Assembly: GCA_024688365.1 (NCBI GenBank)
Contig: JAILEG010000012.1
Coordinates: forward strand, 55,032 to 119,031
Direction: 5' to 3'
Source of the DNA: Prevotella sp.
GTDB taxonomy: Bacteria > Bacteroidota > Bacteroidia > Bacteroidales > Bacteroidaceae
Length of the DNA stretch: 64,000 nt
This document shows, piece by piece, positions 19,137-28,154 of this stretch (positions are counted from its first letter, which is position 1; each line of letters starts with the position of its first letter). The notes under the pieces are model-generated. The model was given only the letters and a program-made list of their open reading frames with translations. It searched no databases and was not told the DNA's origin. Position numbers and translations under genes: made by a program.

Positions 19137-19949
19137 TCACAAGTCCAGCTCCATCTCCGGATATTGTTGTTTCAGAGCCCGTGCCCTCTTCCTGGTCTTC
19201 TCCATGAACAGCCGGTAAGCCTCTGAGGCAGGATTAAAGGGCCGATGTCCCATAGCATCCTTCACCGGTCGCCATGCCTCAAGGAACTTCCTGGCCTCAG
19301 CTGAGAAACAGGTCTCAACCAGCCGTTCCCATATATAATCCACAGCCTGCCCACTCGGGTGAAGCATGTCAGCCTTATAGAAACGATAGTCGCGCAGCTC
19401 ATCGTTCACTATCTCATATGCCGGAAAGTAATAGACCCCTGTCCCCAGCTCTTTCACGAGCCTGTCAGCAGCCAGCAGTAATACTGCTTTTGACAGCTGG
19501 CTGCCATGATAGCCATACTTGGCATAGCGTATTGGGCTGACCGTGACTATGACATTCACCACCGGATTGGCATTCCGCAGAAGAGTTATTGCCTCCCGCA
19601 AGGCATCAAAGCACTCGTCTGCCGACAGTTCCCGTTCCTGGAACAGATGTTGCGGACGTTTCTGACAGTTATCTACGATTTCTCCTGTAGCCCGCTCCAC
19701 ATACACATGGTTCGTCCCCAAGGTCAGCACTGCCGTATCGAAAGGCTGTGCCCCTGCCCTTTTCACCGTATGGAGTATGGATACAGGGTTATACATCACC
19801 CCGAAGGGATTGACCATCGCACGGAATTTCTCCTCCAGGAACCGCCTGCCGATATTCTCAGCAAAGCAGGAACCAACAAAGAGCATGCGCTCACACGGTG
19901 CAATCTCAAAGCCCGGACGGTCTATATTGATAATGGTTCTGAACTCCAT
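19137..19949 (-). CDS. GSCFA domain protein
   Basis: 270 residues. The family-naming motif appears as LFVGSCFAENIGRRF at residues 23-37, followed by NPFGVMYNPVSI; both are typical of GSCFA proteins, which are related to SGNH/GDSL hydrolases (a Ser in GSCFA and a later DxxH-like DMLHPS near residue 195). No signal peptide, so probably cytoplasmic; substrate unknown. The GSCFA gene near murF-alr is common in Bacteroidales, hinting at an envelope-related role (inference). Its -7 box is only five bases from the ATG. Confidence 0.85.
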   Translation of the reverse strand: MEFRTIINIDRPGFEIAPCERMLFVGSCFAENIGRRFLEEKFRAMVNPFGVMYNPVSILHTVKRAGAQPFDTAVLTLGTNHVYVERATGEIVDNCQKRPQHLFQERELSADECFDALREAITLLRNANPVVNVIVTVSPIRYAKYGYHGSQLSKAVLLLAADRLVKELGTGVYYFPAYEIVNDELRDYRFYKADMLHPSGQAVDYIWERLVETCFSAEARKFLEAWRPVKDAMGHRPFNPASEAYRLFMEKTRKRARALKQQYPEMELDL

Positions 19950-19954
19950 AGTGG

Positions 19955-19962
19955 CAAAGTTA
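19955..19962 (-). promoter_or_regulatory. -7 box of the GSCFA-fur operon
   Basis: Minus strand TAACTTTG, then CCACT, then the ATG. This spacing puts the transcription start at or next to the start codon, suggesting a leaderless message. Confidence 0.6.
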
Positions 19963-20007
19963 GTAAAAAACAGGCAGAGACAGCCTAACTGGTAGAAATA
20001 TTTTTAA

Positions 20008-20015
20008 TACTTTTG
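20008..20015 (+). promoter_or_regulatory. -7 box of the Nudix gene
   Basis: TACTTTTG matches TAnnTTTG, 33 bases before the ATG at 20048. No good -33 element. Confidence 0.55.
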
Positions 20016-20047
20016 CATGGATAATAAATCTTAAACCGCTTTCTTTT

Positions 20048-20500
20048 ATGTACACATACAAGTATCCTCACCCTGCCGTAACAGCCGACTGCCTGGTCTT
20101 CACCAGCACTACTGCTGGCATCCAGCTGCTCCTCATCCAACGGAAAAACGACCCTTGTAAGGGGAAATGGGCTTTTCCCGGTGGATTCATGAACATTGAT
20201 GAGACAACGGCCGACGCTGCCCGAAGAGAACTGGAGGAAGAAACAGGACTGACAGTAGGCACCCTCCATCAGATTGGCATATTCGATGCTGTAGACCGGG
20301 ACCCGCGCGAACGTGTCATTACCGTTGCCTATTACACCTTCATTGACCATCCTGCCTGCGTCACAGGGCTTGATGATGCCGCACGGGCAGAGTGGTTTCC
20401 TCTTGACAGCCTCCCCCCATTGGCCTTTGACCATGAGCAAATACTTGGCAAGGTCATGGCTCAGATCAAAGAAAAAGGAGAGAACGTGCAGGGGGCATGA
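20048..20500 (+). CDS. Nudix hydrolase (ADP-ribose pyrophosphatase-like)
   Basis: 150 residues. The Nudix box is complete at about residues 45-67 (GGFMNIDETTADAARRELEE followed by ETGL), and RKNDPCKGKWAFPGG precedes it. The protein hydrolyses a nucleoside diphosphate linked to another group; the short form resembles 8-oxo-dGTP or ADP-ribose pyrophosphatases, but the substrate is not certain. Single gene with its own -7 box; it converges on yfhO with a strong hairpin between. Confidence 0.85.
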   Translation: MYTYKYPHPAVTADCLVFTSTTAGIQLLLIQRKNDPCKGKWAFPGGFMNIDETTADAARRELEEETGLTVGTLHQIGIFDAVDRDPRERVITVAYYTFIDHPACVTGLDDAARAEWFPLDSLPPLAFDHEQILGKVMAQIKEKGENVQGA

Positions 20501-20550
20501 CCCATCATGCCATCCGCAAAAGCCAATTCCACTTTTACGAATATACAACA

Positions 20551-20589
20551 ACAGGAAGAGGAGCATAACCATTATGCTCCTCTTCCTGT
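20551..20589. terminator. Bidirectional 18-bp perfect hairpin
   Basis: ACAGGAAGAGGAGCATAA (20551-20568) and its exact reverse complement (20572-20589) are separated only by CCA. It lies between the ends of the convergent Nudix and yfhO genes and should stop transcription both ways, though neither side has a long U tract. Confidence 0.7.
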
Positions 20590-20605
20590 CATATAGAGAT
20601 ATAGC

Positions 20606-23107
20606 TTACTTTCTCCGTTTCCATCCCACATACCCCGCACCTATCACTGCCAGAAGCAGAATGATGATGGCAATGTAGGCAATGGTCTCCGTAGTCTGGA
20701 TGCTCGATGGGTGGAAGTCGAGGACCACCTTGTGACTGCCTGGCTTCACGCTGAGCGCACGCAGGATATAGTTGGCACGTCCCAGTTCTGCCGGCTGACC
20801 GTCAATGGTGGCTGTCCAGCCCGGATAATAAATCTCAGAGAAGACGACAACACCACCGTTCTTGGAGCTGACAGTATACTGAAGATTGTTCGGCTCATAC
20901 TTCTCCAGCTTCACCATAGCCGTGGAGTCATTCGCCTTCGCCTCCCCCAGCACACGCTCAAACTTCCTGTCGGCAACAGCCTCAAGGCGCACATCAATCC
21001 TGCCTACCTGCGCATACTCGGCATTGGCATCCTGGACATAGCTTATCTTATTGACAAACCAGCCGTTACCCTGGGCATATACATTCTTCAGAGGCAGCGT
21101 GGCACCACCTTGCAAGGGCAGGATGAAGTATCTTGTGTTCAGCATGTTCAGCACGGGGAAGGTTCTGCTTCCATCCACGGCCTGCATATTCCCCCCCTTG
21201 GCCGAAAGCTCCCGCATGGCAGCCTGCATCTCCGGAGCAATGTACGCATCGATCATCTCCTGATAACGGCGCAGCTTGGCAGGATGATAACCACCGATGC
21301 TCTTGTGGAAGTATGCCGTCTCGTTCTCATTGAACGTATTGGATGAGAAATTAAGCACACGATAGTTCAGGCTCTTGTCCTGCATGATCTGCGTGTCGGC
21401 GGCCGTGGGTTGCTGCGGCATATCACGCTCGCTCCGCGGCACGAACATATCGTCATTGAGGTAACGCTTGTCAACCTGCCACATATCCACAAGGCAAAGC
21501 ACCGCCAGCGCAGCAATCATATAGTCGGCCCTCAGCTTCTTTGCCTTGAAGAGGAACAGCAGGAGACATCCTGCCAGGATAATGATAAGCGAACGCCACG
21601 CATCGGCACTCACCATCGCCGCACGCATATCTGAGACATTGACAAGGATAGTACGCTGCGTATCGGCATCCATTCCCTGTATGCCGCCTATCATCTGCTG
21701 TTCCTGGGCACTGGTGAAAGGCCCCATCAGTTCAGGAACCAAAGCCAGCAGCAAGGCTACTCCCGCGGTCAGTCCAAAGCTGATATAGACAAACTTCATC
21801 TTCCGTGCCAGCACATCAGGCTCCTCCACGATGCGCTTCAGGGCCAAAGCTGCCAGGAGCGGGATTGTGAATTCAGCTATGACAAGGATACTTGCCACCG
21901 TCCTGAACTTGGCATACATAGGAATGTAGTCAAGGAAGAAATCAGTGAATCCCATGAAGTTACGTCCCCACGCCAGCAGAACCGACAGCACGGTGGCTGC
22001 GAGCAAAGCCCACTTCATCGGTCCTTTCACGAGAAACAGACCGAGGATGAACAGGAAGAGGACGAACGCTCCCACATAGACCGGACCACTCGTACCTGGC
22101 TGCGCACCGAAGTATTGCGGGAAGGCATCATAGAGCTGTGGTATCATCGACTGTATCTGCGGGTCAGCTTTCTTCATTGCCGTCTCGCTCTGGCTCAGCG
22201 GGACACTCGCACCGCCCTTCGCATCGGGCACAAGGAGCGTCAGCGTCTCATCAACACCGTAACTCCACTGCGTGATATAGTCACGGTCAAGCCCGGAACT
22301 GGTCTGGTTGGCACTGTTCTTCTTCACCAGCTCACTCTTGCCACGCATGCTCTCCTTCTGATACTGCCACGTGTGATACAGATTCGACAGATTGATGGCT
22401 ATGCCTATCGCTGCCGCTGCCGCAAGCACGCCGGTAGCCTTCAGGAATTTCCCCACCTGCTTCTCACGGATGGATTTCACCAGGAAGGCGATGACCATGA
22501 AGAGAATGATGAAGAGGTAATAGTAAGTCATCTGCACGTGATTGGCCTTCACCTCGAAAGCCGTGAAGATGGCCGTAACTATGAATCCTGACAGATACCG
22601 TCCCCTATAAGCCAGGACTACACCGGCTATCATCGGCGGAAGATAAGCCAGTGCCATCACCTTCCAGAGGTGCCCGGCGGCGATGATGATGAGGAAGTAG
22701 GACGAGAACGCCCACATCACACTGCCCAAGGCTGCCAGCGACTGGCGGAAGTCGAAGGCGCGCAGGAGGATGTAGAAGCCCAAAAGGTAGGCAAAGAGAA
22801 ACCACACGTTGTCAGGCAGCCACAGGTGGTAAGCCGACATCACCTGCGCCAGCCCATCAGTCGACTGATAAGAGGGCGACATCTGATAGGTTGGCATACC
22901 GCCGAAGATGGCATTCGTCCACCGGGTCACTTCCCCCGTACGCTCCTGAAACTGTGCCTGCTCCTGTGCGGCACCCACGCCGGCTGACGAGTCATGCCGA
23001 TAGAGAATCTTACCCTGCGTGACTGGCACAAAGAAGTAAGCGAAGGAGATGACCGCAAACATCACGATGACCAGCACGTCAGGCAGAAATTTCTTCCAAG
23101 TTTTCAT
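20606..23107 (-). CDS. YfhO-family multispan membrane protein
   Basis: 833 residues with about 12-14 hydrophobic segments, most in residues 10-560, and a long extracytoplasmic C-terminal domain (about 560-805) before a last helix at 808-828 and a GWKRRK tail. The layout and the periplasmic DSSAGVGAAQEQ segment match the YfhO family, thought to glycosylate lipoteichoic acid or other surface polymers in Firmicutes (GT-C-like fold). Role in Bacteroidales unknown. It stands alone, divergent from mtnN across 109 bases. Confidence 0.8.
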   Translation of the reverse strand: MKTWKKFLPDVLVIVMFAVISFAYFFVPVTQGKILYRHDSSAGVGAAQEQAQFQERTGEVTRWTNAIFGGMPTYQMSPSYQSTDGLAQVMSAYHLWLPDNVWFLFAYLLGFYILLRAFDFRQSLAALGSVMWAFSSYFLIIIAAGHLWKVMALAYLPPMIAGVVLAYRGRYLSGFIVTAIFTAFEVKANHVQMTYYYLFIILFMVIAFLVKSIREKQVGKFLKATGVLAAAAAIGIAINLSNLYHTWQYQKESMRGKSELVKKNSANQTSSGLDRDYITQWSYGVDETLTLLVPDAKGGASVPLSQSETAMKKADPQIQSMIPQLYDAFPQYFGAQPGTSGPVYVGAFVLFLFILGLFLVKGPMKWALLAATVLSVLLAWGRNFMGFTDFFLDYIPMYAKFRTVASILVIAEFTIPLLAALALKRIVEEPDVLARKMKFVYISFGLTAGVALLLALVPELMGPFTSAQEQQMIGGIQGMDADTQRTILVNVSDMRAAMVSADAWRSLIIILAGCLLLFLFKAKKLRADYMIAALAVLCLVDMWQVDKRYLNDDMFVPRSERDMPQQPTAADTQIMQDKSLNYRVLNFSSNTFNENETAYFHKSIGGYHPAKLRRYQEMIDAYIAPEMQAAMRELSAKGGNMQAVDGSRTFPVLNMLNTRYFILPLQGGATLPLKNVYAQGNGWFVNKISYVQDANAEYAQVGRIDVRLEAVADRKFERVLGEAKANDSTAMVKLEKYEPNNLQYTVSSKNGGVVVFSEIYYPGWTATIDGQPAELGRANYILRALSVKPGSHKVVLDFHPSSIQTTETIAYIAIIILLLAVIGAGYVGWKRRK

Positions 23108-23153
23108 TCTTATATTGTTTTGTTTTCGTCTGGGAAATATGTAAAGATGTGTG

Positions 23154-23183
23154 CAAAGTTACAAAAAACAAAGCACTTACAAT
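23154..23183 (-). promoter_or_regulatory. Promoter of yfhO
   Basis: Minus strand ATTG (23183-23180), 18 bases, TAACTTTG (23161-23154). Leader about 45 bases. Confidence 0.6.
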
Positions 23184-23204
23184 ATCCAACTTGTAACTTT
23201 TTCG

Positions 23205-23212
23205 TACCTTTG
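23205..23212 (+). promoter_or_regulatory. -7 box of mtnN
   Basis: TACCTTTG followed by CCGC and then the ATG. Only four bases separate box and start codon, so the message is probably leaderless. Confidence 0.6.
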
Positions 23213-23216
23213 CCGC

Positions 23217-23915
23217 ATGAAAACAGGAATCATCGTTGCGATGGACAAGGAGTTCACGCAACTCAAGTCAATTCTCTCCGATACACAGACGGAGCATTTC
23301 CACCATAAGGACTTCGTCACCGGCACGTTGGGCGACAAGGAAATCATCCTCCAGCAGTGTGGCATCGGCAAGGTTAACGCTGCCATTGGTGCCGTGGAGA
23401 TGATCAACCACTATCAGCCTGATCTCGTTATCTCCAGCGGATGTGCCGGAGGGGCTGACACGTCATTGGAGGTAACAGATGTGGTCGTGGCTGCCGAGTG
23501 CGCCTATCACGATGCCTACTGTGGCGATGAGGTTGAATACGGGCAGATCATGGGAATGCCTGCACGCTTCAAGGCACCAGAAAGCCTCATCAGCAAAGCC
23601 CTTTCGCTGAACACGCTCCCCGACTACCGTGGCCTGCACATCAAGGCGGGTCTCACCGTCAGTGGTGAGTGGTTTGTAAACAGCCGTGAGAAGATGCGGC
23701 AGATACTCGACAAGTTCCCTACGGCAACTGCCGTCGACATGGAGAGCTGCTCCATCGCACAGGTCTGCCACATCTACAAGACTCCCTTCGTCTCCTTCCG
23801 CGTCATCAGCGACGTTCCACTGAAGGACACCAAGGCAAGCCAGTACTTCGACTTCTGGGAGCGCATCGCCGAGGGCAGCTTCGAGGTGACAAGGCACTTT
23901 ATTGAATCAATTTAA
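23217..23915 (+). CDS. mtnN: 5'-methylthioadenosine/S-adenosylhomocysteine nucleosidase
   Basis: 232 residues from ATG 23217 (MKTGIIVAMDKEF...); codons upstream are open but lie before the -7 box. The enzyme removes adenine from SAH, MTA and 5'-deoxyadenosine. Visible family motifs: GIIVAMDKEF at 4-13, SSGCAGGAD around 75-83, VDMESCSIAQV around 175-185 (ribose-binding Met/Glu) and RVISDVP near 197 (catalytic Asp). luxS follows 168 bases downstream on the same strand, forming the two-step route SAH to S-ribosylhomocysteine to homocysteine plus AI-2 precursor. Confidence 0.95.
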   Translation: MKTGIIVAMDKEFTQLKSILSDTQTEHFHHKDFVTGTLGDKEIILQQCGIGKVNAAIGAVEMINHYQPDLVISSGCAGGADTSLEVTDVVVAAECAYHDAYCGDEVEYGQIMGMPARFKAPESLISKALSLNTLPDYRGLHIKAGLTVSGEWFVNSREKMRQILDKFPTATAVDMESCSIAQVCHIYKTPFVSFRVISDVPLKDTKASQYFDFWERIAEGSFEVTRHFIESI

Positions 23916-23998
23916 CACTGGAGTGGAAGCGTGAAAGGCGGAAGGAAATCATCCAGATCCCCTCGTGTAACCAGCAAATCACACAGGACATTTGGCTT

Positions 23999-24076
23999 AA
24001 CTCCTTAACTCCCTAACTCCTTAACTCCTTTAACTCCTTTAACTCCCTAACTCCTTAACTCCTTAACTCCTTAACA
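23999..24076 (+). repeat. Octamer tandem repeat in the luxS leader
   Basis: Ten copies of AACTCCTT/AACTCCCT-type units (starts at 23999, 24007, 24015, 24023, 24032, 24041, 24049, 24057, 24065, 24073; two steps are nine bases). It ends eight bases before the luxS ATG. Copy number could change by slippage. Confidence 0.9.
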
Positions 24077-24083
24077 TGTATAT

Positions 24084-24563
24084 ATGAACAAAATCCCTTC
24101 CTTCACCATTGACCACGAGCGACTGCTGCGTGGCATCTATGTAAGCCGTAAGGATGAGGTGGGAAACGAGACCGTCACCACCTTTGACATCCGCATGAAA
24201 GAGCCCAACCGTGAGCCTGCCCTGCACGTGGGGGCCATCCACACCATTGAGCATCTCGCCGCCACCTATCTCCGCAACGACCCGGAGTGGAAAGACCGCA
24301 TCATCTACTGGGGGCCTATGGGCTGTCTGACTGGCAACTATCTCGTTCTCCGTGGCGACTTGGAGTCAAAAGACATTGTCAGTCTGATGCGCCGCACCTT
24401 CCAGTTCGTTGCCGACTTCGAGGGCGATATTCCCGGTGCAGCCCCTCGTGACTGCGGCAATTACCTGCTCCATGACCTGCCGATGGCAAAGTGGGAGTCA
24501 CGCAAATTCCTCACTGAGGTGCTGGACAACATCACAGATGCCAATCTCAGCTATCCGCAATAA
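24084..24563 (+). CDS. luxS: S-ribosylhomocysteine lyase LuxS
   Basis: 159 residues, standard length. LuxS splits S-ribosylhomocysteine into homocysteine and DPD, the precursor of AI-2. The metal site HTIEH (His53, His57 by family pattern) and the catalytic-Cys segment [11 protein letters not shown] are visible; the second-half His/Cys residue region ([10 protein letters not shown]) is intact. It follows mtnN on the same strand. The leader contains an octamer tandem array and no consensus -7 box, so cotranscription with mtnN is likely. Confidence 0.95.
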   Translation: MNKIPSFTIDHERLLRGIYVSRKDEVGNETVTTFDIRMKEPNREPALHVGAIHTIEHLAATYLRNDPEWKDRIIYWGPMGCLTGNYLVLRGDLESKDIVSLMRRTFQFVADFEGDIPGAAPRDCGNYLLHDLPMAKWESRKFLTEVLDNITDANLSYPQ

Positions 24564-24665
24564 AGCCCCCGTTGGTCACGATCAGTACGGGACGGCACCT
24601 GTACTCCTATACAAACACCGGCACGTTTCCTGCACCGGCACAGGGTAATCCGTGCCCAAATGCCC

Positions 24666-24729
24666 AGTACTTCACGGGAAGTATTCCAATACTTTAGGAG
24701 AAGTATTCCAGTACTTCTCCTAAAGTATT
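24666..24729. repeat. 22-bp-period palindromic array B (3 units)
   Basis: Units start at 24666, 24688 and 24710: AGTACTTCACGGGAAGTATT, AATACTTTAGGAGAAGTATT and AGTACTTCTCCTAAAGTATT. The third is the reverse complement of the second at 19 of 20 positions. Located between the ends of the convergent luxS and outer-membrane protein genes. Confidence 0.88.
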
Positions 24730-24777
24730 TTGCAGCACCATACATACTGCCTGGCAGGGACAGCCTGCCCCACCTTC

Positions 24778-25458
24778 TTACAGGCTGAACTTATAGCCTA
24801 CAGATACCTCAAATATCTTGTTTCTCGATGTGATACCATGCTTTTGTGCATTGGTCAGCCCAATCTGATAACGGGCATCCAGCACAACATGCTCATATTC
24901 ATAGCTCACACCAAGCGGTATGGAGAGGGCAAAACTGCGGAAACCGCCTTTCACATCGTCATCCATCTCTATGTTCGGAGTGTAAGTCCTGTTACCATCC
25001 TCGTCCACATCATAGAACTGATATTCGCTGTGAGCTTTCGCCTTGACGAGGAATCCCGGCTCTGCTCCAAAGTTAACCGAGAATCCTGGTGCCAGATAAA
25101 CATGGGCCAAGAGCGGGACTACCACATAGTCCAACCGTTTATATTGGTCATGGATGATATCCCCTTTCAGGTCTATATCCTTATACTTGCATCCGCCTTG
25201 CACATAAGACACACCAGCCGACAGCCCCAAAGCGTCCGAAGCCTGATACATGACATCCACACCCCCGGCGAAACCAGTCCGATACCGTGCCGAAAGCTCC
25301 ATTTCATCCCCTGCATTGTGATAATATATACCATCGTTGCTGAGCGAGGATATAGACACACCCACATGAGGAATCACCGACCACGTGCCCCAAGGCTCCT
25401 GCGCTGCGGCACCAATAACGGCCGTGGCCAGGAGAAGAAAAATAGCTATTCGTTTCAT
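24778..25458 (-). CDS. Outer-membrane beta-barrel protein
   Basis: 226 residues. Signal peptide at 1-19 (ending GAAA before QEPWG). The mature part is made of alternating strands (VIPHVGVSISSL, FAGGVDVMYQASDALGLSAGVSYVQGG, VVPLLAHVYLAPGFSVNFGAEPGFLV) and ends on an aromatic-hydrophobic GYKFSL, the pattern of small eight- to ten-stranded PorT/OmpW-like barrels. Specific function unknown. A near-consensus -7 box (TAACTTTC) lies just before the ATG. Single gene. Confidence 0.75.
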   Translation of the reverse strand: MKRIAIFLLLATAVIGAAAQEPWGTWSVIPHVGVSISSLSNDGIYYHNAGDEMELSARYRTGFAGGVDVMYQASDALGLSAGVSYVQGGCKYKDIDLKGDIIHDQYKRLDYVVVPLLAHVYLAPGFSVNFGAEPGFLVKAKAHSEYQFYDVDEDGNRTYTPNIEMDDDVKGGFRSFALSIPLGVSYEYEHVVLDARYQIGLTNAQKHGITSRNKIFEVSVGYKFSL

Positions 25459-25475
25459 TCTGTTTTGAAAGTTAT

Positions 25476-25767
25476 TGTTTATAGATGATACAAAAAGAAC
25501 GAAATGGCAGGGGAAATATTGTGTATCGTGGCAATACTGCTATAGGAGTTACTTATATCTTTCATTCTGCAAATGATAGCACAAAGGATGATACAACAAA
25601 CTATATCGGAATAAAAGTATTCTGACAGCTAACAAAAAACCTTAAACAACACTGCCAGAATCTTGCCTGCGCCTTTATCCAAAGGCTTCGGACAAGGTTT
25701 TCTGAAGTCCAGGGCAAGGCATACAAGGACTTCTGACATGTCGTCCTGGCGGACAGGAACAAAAGAA
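25476..25767. other. Intergenic region between typA terminator and barrel-protein gene
   Basis: About 290 AT-rich bases. No gene, RNA or repeat that I can support. Confidence 0.4.
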
Positions 25768-25792
25768 GCGGCTGCCCGAAGTGGGCAGTCGC
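25768..25792 (-). terminator. typA terminator
   Basis: GCGGCTGCCC and GGGCAGTCGC pair at 9 of 10 positions around GAAGT. On the minus strand TTCTTTTGTT follows the stem, 27 bases after the typA stop. Confidence 0.8.
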
Positions 25793-25818
25793 CTCATGAC
25801 TTATGATTGAAATAAGAT

Positions 25819-27621
25819 TTAATCCTTGTTCTGACGCTTACGCTCCAGATGGTCAAGCGTAATCTTACGCATACGGATGTTCTTTGGTGTCACCTCAACG
25901 TATTCATCACCCTTGATGTACTCAAGACACTCCTCAAGACTCATCTCTGTCTTAGGGATGACACGGGCCTTCTCATCAGAGCCGGAGGCACGGACATTGG
26001 TCAGCTGCTTTGCCTTTGTGACATTGATGACGAGGTCATTGTCGTGAACATGCTCACCAACAACCTGACCGCCATAGACTTCCTCTCCGGCATCAATGAA
26101 GAACTTACCGCGGTCCTGCAGCTTGTCGATGGCATAAGCATAGGCAGTGCCGTTCTCCAAGGCTATCATCGAACCATTGGTACGGCGTACTATCTCACCC
26201 TTGAACGGCTGATAATCCTTGAAGCGGTGAGCCATGATAGCCTCACCCTGGCTGGCCGTCAGCACATTGGTACGCAGACCTATGATACCACGCGATGGAA
26301 TCTCAAAGGTGATATTGACACGGTCGCCCTCAGCATCCATACCGAGCAGGTCGCCCTTACGGCGCGTCACCATATCAATCATCTTACTGGAGAAGTCGTT
26401 AGGCACATTGATCGTCAGCTCCTCAATAGGCTCACACTTCTGCCCGTCAATCTCCTTATAGATAACCTGCGGCTGACCCACCTGCAGCTCATAGCCCTCA
26501 CGACGCATGGTCTCAACGAGGACAGAGAGGTGAAGCACACCACGTCCACTGACAATCCACTTATCCATAGAACCCTCCATCGGATGGACACGCAAGGCGA
26601 GATTCTTCTCAAGCTCCTTGCTCAGACGGTCGCTGATATGACGGGAAGTACAGAATTTACCTTCCTTACCAAAGAATGGTGAGTCATTGATGGTGAAGAG
26701 CATGCTCATCGTTGGCTCATCAACGGCGATAGGTGGCAGTGGCTCTGGATTGTCAAAGTCGGAGATTGTGTCACCAATCTCAAACTTCTCCAGGCCGATG
26801 ACAGCACAGATGTCACCAGAGTCAACATGGTCAGTTTTCTTATGTCCCATACCCTCAAAGGTATGCAGTTCCTTTATCTTTGTGCGCTCCTTTGAGCCAT
26901 CACGATGACAGATAGTAATGTTCTGGCCGTCCTTCAACGTGCCACGATGCACGCGCCCTACGGCAATACGGCCCGTATAGCTGGAGTAATCCAAAGACGT
27001 AATCAGCATCTGCGGTGTACCCTCCAACTGTTTCGGAGCAGGAATAGCCTCCAAAATGAGGTCGAGAAGATACTCAATGTTGTCAGTAGGTGTCTTCCAG
27101 CTCTTGCTCATCCAGCCATTCTTGGCTGATCCGTAGACAACAGGGAAGTCAAGTTGCTCCTCAGTGGCATTGAGGTCACACATAAGGTCGAACACCATCT
27201 CGTAAACTTCCTCCGGACGACAGTTCGGCTTGTCAACCTTGTTGATGACAACCACAGGCTTCAGACCGAGCTGCAAAGCCTTCTGCAGCACAAAGCGGGT
27301 CTGCGGCATTGGTCCCTCAAAAGCGTCCACAAGCAAGAGGCAGCCGTCAGCCATGTTCAGCACACGCTCCACCTCACCACCGAAGTCAGAGTGCCCCGGG
27401 GTATCAAGAATATTGATTTTTACTCCTTTCCAGTTGATACTTACATTCTTACTCAGAATTGTTATCCCTCGTTCTCGCTCCAAATCATTGGAGTCCAGAA
27501 CCTCTCCGCTGTTGTCTTGTCCGTCACGGAAAAGTTTTCCAGCGAGCATCATCTTGTCAACCAAAGTCGTCTTACCGTGGTCAACGTGCGCAATAACTGC
27601 GATGTTACGAATGTCTTGCAT
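25819..27621 (-). CDS. typA: Translational GTPase TypA/BipA
   Basis: 600 residues. G1 motif [10 protein letters not shown] at 10-19, then [15 protein letters not shown] (about 72-79) and NKVDKP (about 126-131), followed by EF-G-like domains II, III and V and the BipA-specific C-terminal domain ([34 protein letters not shown]). BipA is a ribosome-binding GTPase used in 50S assembly and growth at low temperature or stress. Single gene, divergent from rpsO, with its own promoter and terminator. Confidence 0.97.
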   Translation of the reverse strand: MQDIRNIAVIAHVDHGKTTLVDKMMLAGKLFRDGQDNSGEVLDSNDLERERGITILSKNVSINWKGVKINILDTPGHSDFGGEVERVLNMADGCLLLVDAFEGPMPQTRFVLQKALQLGLKPVVVINKVDKPNCRPEEVYEMVFDLMCDLNATEEQLDFPVVYGSAKNGWMSKSWKTPTDNIEYLLDLILEAIPAPKQLEGTPQMLITSLDYSSYTGRIAVGRVHRGTLKDGQNITICHRDGSKERTKIKELHTFEGMGHKKTDHVDSGDICAVIGLEKFEIGDTISDFDNPEPLPPIAVDEPTMSMLFTINDSPFFGKEGKFCTSRHISDRLSKELEKNLALRVHPMEGSMDKWIVSGRGVLHLSVLVETMRREGYELQVGQPQVIYKEIDGQKCEPIEELTINVPNDFSSKMIDMVTRRKGDLLGMDAEGDRVNITFEIPSRGIIGLRTNVLTASQGEAIMAHRFKDYQPFKGEIVRRTNGSMIALENGTAYAYAIDKLQDRGKFFIDAGEEVYGGQVVGEHVHDNDLVINVTKAKQLTNVRASGSDEKARVIPKTEMSLEECLEYIKGDEYVEVTPKNIRMRKITLDHLERKRQNKD

Positions 27622-27657
27622 TTATTTACCTTAAAAAGCTTTCGCTAAATTGTGGTG

Positions 27658-27665
27658 CAAAATTA
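27658..27665 (-). promoter_or_regulatory. -7 box of typA
   Basis: Minus strand TAATTTTG, 36 bases before the ATG. A TTTTCC stretch about 14 bases further up is a poor -33. Confidence 0.55.
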
Positions 27666-27685
27666 CGAATAAAAAATGGAAAACC

Positions 27686-27716
27686 CTTGCCGTTCCAATA
27701 AAAAGTTGTAACTTTG
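27686..27716 (+). promoter_or_regulatory. Promoter of rpsO
   Basis: CTTG (27686-27689), 19 bases, TAACTTTG (27709-27716). Good consensus. Confidence 0.8.
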
Positions 27717-27720
27717 CACC

Positions 27721-27824
27721 GCATTTTCGGAGAATCCGATGCATTTGAAGTTGTAACCCGTTGTGATTAAGGCGGCTAACGACAGAAAGATGTAATTGCA
27801 AGAATCATTAATCAAAACAAAATC
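27721..27824 (+). promoter_or_regulatory. rpsO leader with 5' hairpin, possible S15 autoregulatory site
   Basis: The predicted leader is about 105 bases, long for this genome. It opens with a hairpin (TCGGA/TCCGA around GAA, extended by GCA/TGC, 27721-27742). S15 represses its own mRNA through leader structures in several phyla, but I cannot match a known class, so this is inference. Confidence 0.35.
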
Positions 27825-28100
27825 ATGTATTTAGACAAAGCAAAGAAGGAAGAGATCTTCGCACAGTACGGCAAGGAACAGAACACAAAGGACACTGGTT
27901 CAGCAGAGAGCCAGATTGCACTTTTCTCTTACCGCATCAAGCACCTCACCGAACATGTAAAGAAGAACCGCAAGGACTTCGTCACTACACGTTCACTGAC
28001 ACAGCTTGTAGGTAAGCGCCGTGCGTTGCTCGACTACCTGTACGACCGTGACATCGAGCGTTACCGTGCTATCGTCAAGGCATTGGGTCTGCGCAAGTAA
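27825..28100 (+). CDS. rpsO: 30S ribosomal protein S15
   Basis: 91 residues. Family features: FAQYGKEQNTKDTGSAESQIAL (about 9-30), the HLTEHVKKNRKDFVTTRSLTQLVGKRRALLDYL core (about 38-70) and the RYRAIVKALGLRK end. S15 binds 16S rRNA early in small-subunit assembly. Single gene with a strong promoter and terminator. Confidence 0.98.
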   Translation: MYLDKAKKEEIFAQYGKEQNTKDTGSAESQIALFSYRIKHLTEHVKKNRKDFVTTRSLTQLVGKRRALLDYLYDRDIERYRAIVKALGLRK

Positions 28101-28119
28101 ATTTTCCCACACATAAGAG

Positions 28120-28154
28120 AATCCCCACTATCTGGTCAAAAGATGGTGGGGATT
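28120..28154 (+). terminator. rpsO terminator
   Basis: AATCCCCAC.ATCT pairs with AGAT.GTGGGGATT (13 pairs, one mismatch, 7-base loop) and is followed by TT. Confidence 0.8.

Noticed and set aside
24084..24563. GCLTG instead of GCRTG in LuxS as a defect
   Set aside because: The catalytic Cys is intact and the next position varies in active family members (for example Gln in some Firmicutes).
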